From Paenibacillus ottowii (lineage in GTDB: Bacteria > Bacillota > Bacilli > Paenibacillales > Paenibacillaceae): a stretch of DNA of 64,000 nt. Both the position numbers and the translations under genes were made by a program. This document shows positions 57,591 through 64,000 of this stretch, in pieces (the stretch's first letter is position 1; each line of letters opens with the position of its first letter). The DNA lies in contig NZ_VIJZ01000016.1 in assembly GCF_006874425.1 (NCBI RefSeq), positions 1 to 64,000 of the forward strand, written 5' to 3'. The notes under the pieces are model-generated. The model saw only the letters and a program-made list of their open reading frames with translations. It did not search any database and was not told the DNA's origin.

Positions 57591-59447
57591 ATGCCTTTGT
57601 TTCGATCAAATTCTGCTTTTCGGAGACTCGCACGTTATATAAAACCATATAATCTATGGGTTTTTATATCAGTGACCGCCTCCTTATGTTTGGCAGCTAT
57701 TGACATTATTTTGGGTAAGGCCATAGAGCAAATGGCACAGGGGACATTCTCCTCCACTCAAAACATGATCTATCTTGTTATTGGTATGACGCTTATTGGA
57801 ATGCCCTGTAAGTTTGTGATGAGATACGCCTCAGCACGCTTTAGCGTTAGTGCTCTGCACGATTTGAGGGGCGATCTCGTACATAAGTTTTATGATTTAC
57901 CGGTTTCCAGCGTGGAGAGGAAGTTCACTGGAGACCTGGTATCCCGCTTAACTAACAACACGGCGTTGTTACAAAACTTTTTTATCCAGCAGTTTGCCAA
58001 TCTGTTTTATTTGCCGCTTGTGTTTATAGCATCATTCACGTTGCTTGTACTGACAAGTTGGAAACTGATTTTGGCAAGTCTTGCACTTATGTCTGTAGGG
58101 ATGATCATCACATCACTGATGAGCAAGCCCATAAAAAAATACTCCGAAGAGCTTCAGGAGAAAATTGCTCATCTCAATGCGGTGGGGCAGGATGCGATTG
58201 GAGGCATTCCTATCGTCAAGGCATTCAATATGCAGGCTGTGCTATTGAAGAAGTATATGTTGATCACAGAGGAGGTCATCAAGCGTGGGCTGCGGCTGGA
58301 AAAGCGTTATGCGTTCATTACGCCGGTAGGTGTAATGATGCTGGCCACACCGATAATTTTGGTCATTGTGTATGGGGGATATCTGATTCAACAAGGTGAG
58401 CTGAATGCCGGAGGCATTGTCCTTTTTTTGTATCTGATTTCGTTCATCTTGCAGCCTGTTGCCATGCTGCCGACAATCATTTCGCAAATGAAGGAGGCGG
58501 AAGGAGCGGCAAAGCATTTGTTAGAGGTGCTGGATTGGCCGGATGAACGGCAAGACGGGAAAATCACTTCTATCAGTCAAGCTCAAGAGGATAAAACCCG
58601 CCGTTTGGAAGACGTTGCAGACAGCAACGATGACATCGCTGTAGTCAGCTTTGAGCATTTGACTTTTGGCTATAACGAAGGGAACCCGGTCCTGAAGGAT
58701 ATTAGTTTCCGGGTAGGGCAAGGAGAAACGGTTGCGATTGTTGGCGCCAGTGGTGGCGGTAAAAGCACCATTTTCAAGCTGCTTTGCGGATTCAATGAAC
58801 CGGGAGTGCATGCTGGAACGGTTCAATTGTTTGGTAAGAATTTGACAGATTGGAATCTAACAAGCCTGCGCAGTCATATTTCGATGGTATCTCAGGAACC
58901 ATCGCTCTTTCCGGCTACTATTGCAGAAAATATCGGATACGGGCGTCTGGAGGCGACTCGGAAAGAAATTGTCGAGGCGGCGAAAGCGGCACATGCGCAT
59001 GACTTTATTGTTCAGCTGCCCGATGGCTATGAAACCCTGTTGAGCGAACGGGGAGGCGGATTGTCAGGCGGACAAAAGCAGCGAATTTCTATAGCAAGAG
59101 CATTGCTGAAAAATGCTCCGCTGCTTCTACTGGACGAGCCGACTTCAGCACTTGATAGCCAATCGGAGGCTCAGATACAGATTGCAATGGATGCGGCCAT
59201 GCAAAACCGGACGGTACTGGTCATTGCTCATCGACTGTCAACCATACGTCAAGCAAACCGTATTATTGTACTCGACCAGGGACGCATCGTGGAATCGGGT
59301 ACCCATGAAGAATTACTAGGTCGTGACGGTGTGTACCGAAAGCTGTATTTGCAAAATTTTGATGAAGGACAGCAAACGGGAGAAAACGGGTCTTCACTGC
59401 CTGAGGAAAGGAGTGAGCGTCGTGACCTTCAAGCAGGGGTTTTATGA
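57591..59447 (+). CDS. ABC exporter half-transporter 1 of the lipopeptide locus
   Basis: A 618-residue fusion of a six-helix membrane domain (about 20-300) and an ATPase (about 350-590). Walker A is VGASGGGKST, signature LSGGQKQR, Walker B LLLLDEPTSALDS, and the H-loop is IAHRLST. An unusually acidic linker (SQAQEDKTRRLEDVADSNDD) joins the halves. It likely exports the lipopeptide as a heterodimer with the next gene, which it overlaps by 26 bases. The start ATG has a modest AAGAGGG site and lies 233 bases after the thioesterase. Confidence 0.9.
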   Translation: MPLFRSNSAFRRLARYIKPYNLWVFISVTASLCLAAIDIILGKAIEQMAQGTFSSTQNMIYLVIGMTLIGMPCKFVMRYASARFSVSALHDLRGDLVHKFYDLPVSSVERKFTGDLVSRLTNNTALLQNFFIQQFANLFYLPLVFIASFTLLVLTSWKLILASLALMSVGMIITSLMSKPIKKYSEELQEKIAHLNAVGQDAIGGIPIVKAFNMQAVLLKKYMLITEEVIKRGLRLEKRYAFITPVGVMMLATPIILVIVYGGYLIQQGELNAGGIVLFLYLISFILQPVAMLPTIISQMKEAEGAAKHLLEVLDWPDERQDGKITSISQAQEDKTRRLEDVADSNDDIAVVSFEHLTFGYNEGNPVLKDISFRVGQGETVAIVGASGGGKSTIFKLLCGFNEPGVHAGTVQLFGKNLTDWNLTSLRSHISMVSQEPSLFPATIAENIGYGRLEATRKEIVEAAKAAHAHDFIVQLPDGYETLLSERGGGLSGGQKQRISIARALLKNAPLLLLDEPTSALDSQSEAQIQIAMDAAMQNRTVLVIAHRLSTIRQANRIIVLDQGRIVESGTHEELLGRDGVYRKLYLQNFDEGQQTGENGSSLPEERSERRDLQAGVL

Positions 59448-61215
59448 ATTTAAGCAATTAATGTCCCTGATGAAGCCGCACCGAAAATGGTATTTTACGG
59501 GGCTGGTTGGCAATAGCCTGACCAATGCCAGTATCACAATTTTGCTTTCTTTTGTGGTGCATTATTTGCTGAATTTTGCGGTTAATGGCGATGTACAGGA
59601 GCTATACCGAGCGGTCTATTTGGTCAGCGGTACATTTTTGGCTCTAAGCCTTATTTCCCCTCTGTGCAGCTATATGTATAAACGATGTGTCAAGCTCGCG
59701 ATTGCCGATGTACGAATGAAGCTATTCGGTCATATGATCAAGCTATCCTATGAAAAAGCCGAAAAACACCATTCGGGCAATCTTGTATCCCGCATGACGA
59801 ACGATGTACAGACGCTGGAGCAAGCTTACACTATTCATATCCGTTCGATTATACTGGAAACTTCGCTTTTCCTGGGCTCATTGGTCATCTTAATGGTGCT
59901 GGATTGGCGATTTGGGATTATGGCAGTTGTGCTTGGGCTAGCTTCAGCCTGGATCAATGCTCATTTCGCCAAGAAAATGCGACATATGAGTGAAGAATTA
60001 CAGGGACGAATGAGCAGGTTTACCGAACGATTGAGTGATTTGCTTTCCGGTTTACAGATGGTGAAGTTGTTTGGGTTGAGGACAAAGGTAGGCGGACTCT
60101 GTAACAATGCAAGTGAGGACATAAAACGGATCAGTATCCGGCAGGGACGTCATATGGGCTTGCAGGATATGTGCAATTTTGTCATTGAATTCATCACGCT
60201 TGGCGGTGTGCTTGTCGCCGGATTGATCCTGGTTGCGCAGAAGCAAATGGAACTGGGAGTACTGGGACAGATTGTGCAGCTGCAAACCGGTATTTCAACG
60301 GTATTTTTGGAGCTGGGGGCGGCTGTATCATTGTTACAAAACTCCTTGGCAGGCTTGGCGCGAATCCGCGAAATTCTAAGTGAGTCGAAGGAAGAGGAGC
60401 AGTTCCCTGCGGCGAAACAGAAGGGTTCGCAGGCTGTGGACTCAGATCACACCATTGAACAGGTTCCGGCTGCGCTGGAGCTGCGCGATGTCACCTTTGG
60501 CTATCAGCCAGATCGTCCAACGCTGCGGAGATTGAACCTGGTGGTGCCGGAAGGGCAGGTAACTGCAATTGTCGGTCCGAGTGGTGGTGGCAAAAGCACC
60601 GTCATGAAGCTGCTGTTGGGATTTTATCCACCCGATGAAGGTGTGCTGCGGATTCGCGGCCGCATGGCAGAGGAATTTCGGCTAGACGAGGTTAGGGATT
60701 TAATGGCCTATGTACCACAGGAGGCTACGTTGTTCCACGGTACAGTAGCGGATAATATCCGCTTTGGCTCACCGGATGCCACGGATGATGAAATAAAGGC
60801 AGCGGCCAAGACAGCCTATGCCAGCGGCTTCATCGCCGAGCTACCGGAGGGCTACGATACGATTGTCGGTGAACGAGGAGCCAATTTGTCTGGCGGTCAA
60901 AGACAGCGGATTGCGATTGCTCGTGCTCTGCTCAAAAATGCACCGATTTTGCTGCTGGATGAGGCAACCTCGGCTCTGGATGCAGAGTCAGAATATGAAG
61001 TCCAGCAGGGCTTAAATGAGCTAATGAAGGATCGTACCACATTAGTGATTGCCCATCGATTATCTACAATTGAGCGGGCGGATACGATCTGTGTTCTTGC
61101 CGATGGCGAGCTTAAAGAGCAGGGCACCCATGAACAGCTTCTTGCCGAGGGCGGTCATTATGCAGAGCTGTATGAGCTCCAGTTTCGAAAGCATTTTGAG
61201 GAACAAACCGCATAA
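59422..61215 (+). CDS. ABC exporter half-transporter 2 of the lipopeptide locus
   Basis: A 597-residue half-transporter with six membrane helices (about 20-320) and an ATPase. Walker A is VGPSGGGKST, signature LSGGQRQR, Walker B ILLLDEATSALDAESE. GAAAGGAG lies eight bases before GTG 59422, which overlaps the end of the first transporter; the longer frame from 59323 has no site. Both ATP sites look canonical. Self-protection by export is likely as well as secretion. Confidence 0.9.
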   Translation: MTFKQGFYEFKQLMSLMKPHRKWYFTGLVGNSLTNASITILLSFVVHYLLNFAVNGDVQELYRAVYLVSGTFLALSLISPLCSYMYKRCVKLAIADVRMKLFGHMIKLSYEKAEKHHSGNLVSRMTNDVQTLEQAYTIHIRSIILETSLFLGSLVILMVLDWRFGIMAVVLGLASAWINAHFAKKMRHMSEELQGRMSRFTERLSDLLSGLQMVKLFGLRTKVGGLCNNASEDIKRISIRQGRHMGLQDMCNFVIEFITLGGVLVAGLILVAQKQMELGVLGQIVQLQTGISTVFLELGAAVSLLQNSLAGLARIREILSESKEEEQFPAAKQKGSQAVDSDHTIEQVPAALELRDVTFGYQPDRPTLRRLNLVVPEGQVTAIVGPSGGGKSTVMKLLLGFYPPDEGVLRIRGRMAEEFRLDEVRDLMAYVPQEATLFHGTVADNIRFGSPDATDDEIKAAAKTAYASGFIAELPEGYDTIVGERGANLSGGQRQRIAIARALLKNAPILLLDEATSALDAESEYEVQQGLNELMKDRTTLVIAHRLSTIERADTICVLADGELKEQGTHEQLLAEGGHYAELYELQFRKHFEEQTA

Positions 61216-61266
61216 ATATGCGAATTTTCATTTTACCAAATATCTATTTTGCGAGGAGAGAGACGA

Positions 61267-64000
61267 ATGACACAACAAGATGTTCAATTGTTTTCCTTAA
61301 GCCAGCCACAGCAACGTATTTGGTATACGGAGCTTTTGTATCCTCATCGGAACACTTCAACCATTATTGCTACTGTAAAAATCAGAGGAACTGTTCGTAT
61401 AGATGCATTACAACAAGCAATGAACCGGGTGATTGCCCAAAATGATTCCTTCCGCATCAAAATCACTGCTCAGGACGGAATCCCATATCAATATGTAGAG
61501 CCGTTTACAGAGGAAAGTATTGAAACGCTTCAAGTAACTCCGGAAGAAGCGAATGAATGGTTAAAACGCCATAATCCACAGCCGTTCTCATTGTTGAATT
61601 CGCAGCTGTACCGATTTGTTATTTTGCAGCTTGGGGTAGAAGAAACCTGGTTTAATTTTAAAATGCATCATATTATTTCGGACGGCGTGTCCATGAATCA
61701 GGCCATTAATGAAATTACCGGACACTATATGGATATTGTGCATGGTACAGGCCAAGATGCACCAATCAAGGGCAATCCTTATCTGGATTTTATTCAGGTA
61801 GAGCAAAGCTATGAGCAATCGGACCGCTATCAGAAGGACAAGGCGTATTGGACGGAGAAGTTTGCCGATTTGCCAGAGACCACAGGTTTAAAATCATATA
61901 ACCCGCTGACACTGAGCACAGCTGCACGCCGGGAAAGTTTTATACTGGAACATGAATTGTATCGTGGTGTTACGGCTTTTTGCGAGGAGCATAAAATCAG
62001 TATTTTTACGTTCTTCCTGGCGGCTCTGTATATTTATTTGCATAAAGTGACAGGTGAGCAGGATCTAACTGTAGGGACACTCTATGCTAACCGTACGTCT
62101 AAGAAAGAAAAGGATACCATCGGCATGTTCGTCAGCACCGTGGCTACACGTCTGATGGTCGAACCGGAATCTGAGCTGTTGGCCTTCTTGCAGGGTGTAG
62201 GGAAGGAGCAGGCGTCCATTTTGCGGCATCAGCGTTACCCGTACAACAAAATTATTCAGGATTTACGCGAACAGCAAAGCAGTTTGGACATCCAGCGTCT
62301 GTTTGGTGCTTCCATTCAGTACCGTACCTTGAGTTTCTCGCGGTTTGATGAGGCGATTCAGCAGGTGGATAACGATTTCTGCGGAGATACAGTGAATGAC
62401 TTCGATATTCACATGGTTGAAATGCTGGATGACGACAGACTCGTATTATACCTGGATTATCGTACCGAACTGTTTAGTGAACAGGAAATTGCTCGAATTA
62501 TTCGACAATTTTTGAGCGTGGCGGAGCATATGGTACAGGGTCCACACAAGCGGATACAGGAATTGTCGCTAATCAGTGAGGAAGAACAGGCGCAAATCAT
62601 CGACGTATTCAATGCCACAACAGTGGAATATCCACGCGAAGCAGGCATTCATGAACTGTTTGAGGAACAGGCAGCACGCACACCGAATCAGACAGCAGTT
62701 GTATCTGGAAACGCCCGTTTAACTTATGGCGAATTGGATGGAAAAGCTAACCGACTGGCTCATACACTGCGCGAGCACGGTGTTACTGCCGAACGCACGG
62801 TAGGTATCGTTGCTGAGCGTTCCGCAGATATGATCGTTGGTATGCTGGCGATTCTCAAAGCAGGCGGTGCATATGTGCCGATTGACCCTGATTATCCGGC
62901 TGAACGTGTACGCTACCTGTTGGAAGATTCGGGAGCGGAGTTGCTGCTGGTGCAGCATGCGGAACAGCAACCGGAGGATTACACCGGAATCGTGCTGGAT
63001 TTGAGCGATGTGAATGTATACGGGGCAGAGAGTAACCAAGGCGTAAATAACGTACATGGGGAACAAAACGAAGCTTGTCATGCGGATTTTACATATTATA
63101 CGGATCTGAAAAATGAGGATTCAATTGAATCATCTTCGTCTGTCGTAGGCCGCACTGCTGGAGAACAAAAATGTACATTTGGCAATCGACTAGCCTATCT
63201 TATGTACACTTCAGGCACGACCGGACAACCTAAAGGGGTTATGGTGGAGCATCGCAATGTTGTGCGTTTGGTGAAAAATACAAACTATGCGCAACTGGGT
63301 GTCAACACGCGCATTTTGCAAACCGGTGCCGTTGTTTTTGACGCGTCCACCTTCGAAATTTGGGGGGCGTTGCTGAATGGTGGACAGCTTGTGCTGGTAA
63401 GTCAGGATGTCATTTTGGATGCGCCGAAGCTCAAGGAAGCTGTCCGCAATCACGGTATTACAACAATGTGGCTGACTGCGCCACTCTTTAATCAGCTATC
63501 CCAGCAGGATCTGGAATTATTCGAGGGGGTACAAGAACTGTTGGTCGGCGGTGATGTGTTGTCCGTACCGCACATTAACCGAGTGCTGGAGGCTCATCCA
63601 TCCCTACGGATTATCAACGGCTATGGCCCGACGGAAAATACAACTTTTTCTACAACTCATGCGATTGCTGGCGTGCAGTCCGAAGCAGTGCCGATTGGAC
63701 GTCCGATCCACAACTCCACAGCGTATGTTGTAGATCGTTCCATGCAGCTCCAGCCTGTGGGGGCATGGGGTGAGCTGATTGTCGGCGGCGACGGGGTGGC
63801 ACGTGGCTACCGAAACCGTCCTGATTTAACAGCTGAAAAGTTTATAGACAATCCGTTCCGCAGTGGAGAGCGCTGCTACCGTACAGGCGATTTGGTTCGC
63901 TGGAATGAGGACGGGACGCTCGAATACAAAGGACGGATCGACGCACAGGTGAAAATCCGGGGCTACCGGATTGAGCTAGGCGAGGTGGAAGCGCAGCTGT
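61267..64000 (+). CDS. Non-ribosomal peptide synthetase, first module (runs off the window)
   Basis: The first 911 codons of a synthetase. Residues about 8-440 are a condensation domain with HHIISDG at 134-140. Being first, it is a starter domain that joins a fatty acyl group to the first amino acid. An adenylation domain starts near residue 455: LTYGELD (A1-A2), TSGTTGQPKG (A3, from 648), FDASTFE (A4), NGYGPTE (A5) and YRTGDLVR (A7). Reading the specificity pocket against GrsA gives D-A-F-W-L-G-G-T-F, one conservative change from a known Val code. A lipopeptide beginning with Val fits tridecaptins; polymyxin (Dab first) and fusaricidin (Thr first) do not. GAGGAGAGA precedes ATG 61267. Confidence 0.9.
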   Translation, partial: MTQQDVQLFSLSQPQQRIWYTELLYPHRNTSTIIATVKIRGTVRIDALQQAMNRVIAQNDSFRIKITAQDGIPYQYVEPFTEESIETLQVTPEEANEWLKRHNPQPFSLLNSQLYRFVILQLGVEETWFNFKMHHIISDGVSMNQAINEITGHYMDIVHGTGQDAPIKGNPYLDFIQVEQSYEQSDRYQKDKAYWTEKFADLPETTGLKSYNPLTLSTAARRESFILEHELYRGVTAFCEEHKISIFTFFLAALYIYLHKVTGEQDLTVGTLYANRTSKKEKDTIGMFVSTVATRLMVEPESELLAFLQGVGKEQASILRHQRYPYNKIIQDLREQQSSLDIQRLFGASIQYRTLSFSRFDEAIQQVDNDFCGDTVNDFDIHMVEMLDDDRLVLYLDYRTELFSEQEIARIIRQFLSVAEHMVQGPHKRIQELSLISEEEQAQIIDVFNATTVEYPREAGIHELFEEQAARTPNQTAVVSGNARLTYGELDGKANRLAHTLREHGVTAERTVGIVAERSADMIVGMLAILKAGGAYVPIDPDYPAERVRYLLEDSGAELLLVQHAEQQPEDYTGIVLDLSDVNVYGAESNQGVNNVHGEQNEACHADFTYYTDLKNEDSIESSSSVVGRTAGEQKCTFGNRLAYLMYTSGTTGQPKGVMVEHRNVVRLVKNTNYAQLGVNTRILQTGAVVFDASTFEIWGALLNGGQLVLVSQDVILDAPKLKEAVRNHGITTMWLTAPLFNQLSQQDLELFEGVQELLVGGDVLSVPHINRVLEAHPSLRIINGYGPTENTTFSTTHAIAGVQSEAVPIGRPIHNSTAYVVDRSMQLQPVGAWGELIVGGDGVARGYRNRPDLTAEKFIDNPFRSGERCYRTGDLVRWNEDGTLEYKGRIDAQVKIRGYRIELGEVEAQL

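Overview
The window looks like chromosome of a Paenibacillus of the P. polymyxa group. Low-GC Gram-positive signals are everywhere: strong AGGAGG ribosome sites, TTG/GTG starts, Zur- and LexA-type operators of the Bacillus kind, and SLH-domain surface protein. The right edge is the start of a lipopeptide synthetase locus (type II thioesterase, two ABC exporters, a synthetase with a starter condensation domain and a Val-type adenylation domain). That layout fits tridecaptin-type loci.

Layout. 1-300: 3' part of an rRNA operon (5S) and terminators. 350-10508: metal homeostasis block with two COG0523 GTPases, a permease pair, a FecCD-type uptake system and a ZnuCBA zinc importer; two Zur-type boxes (3612-3630 and about 7862-7881) make it a probable zinc-starvation regulon. 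10786-13065: small genes: a CheY-like protein behind a sigma-D-like promoter, a gene with an in-frame stop, a WYL-like/YolD pair behind a LexA-type box, a cupin. 13170-13907: a broken ANT(6) gene and a tiny hydrophobic ORF. 14142-17357: large SLH surface protein. 17467-21104: methyltransferase, Hsp33, an Rrf2 regulator divergent from a luciferase-like monooxygenase.

21630-32248: the most unusual part. A 1280-residue collagen-like protein of about 387 Gly-X-Y triplets and a stand-alone copy of its N-terminal head domain are surrounded by three glycosyltransferases, a DegT-type sugar aminotransferase and a NeuD-type acyltransferase. I read it as a surface (possibly spore-surface) filament and glycosylation locus.

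32554-41489: L-rhamnose catabolism (rhaEW, rhaA, rhaB, rhaR) followed at once by lutABC. This makes a continuous route from rhamnose through lactaldehyde and lactate to pyruvate. Two spacers carry related hairpins whose stems covary. 41507-48042: a two-component system, a membrane acyltransferase, a CHRD protein, a small surface-type protein, a rhamnogalacturonan acetylesterase and an alkyltransferase-like protein. 48363-52937: a four-gene MacAB/YknXYZ-type efflux operon led by a TolC-like protein, unusual in a Gram-positive. 53156-55742: gluconeogenic control genes ccpN (apparently starting with ATC), yqfL and glpX. 55743-64000: an AT-rich 0.8 kb control region, then the lipopeptide locus running off the window.
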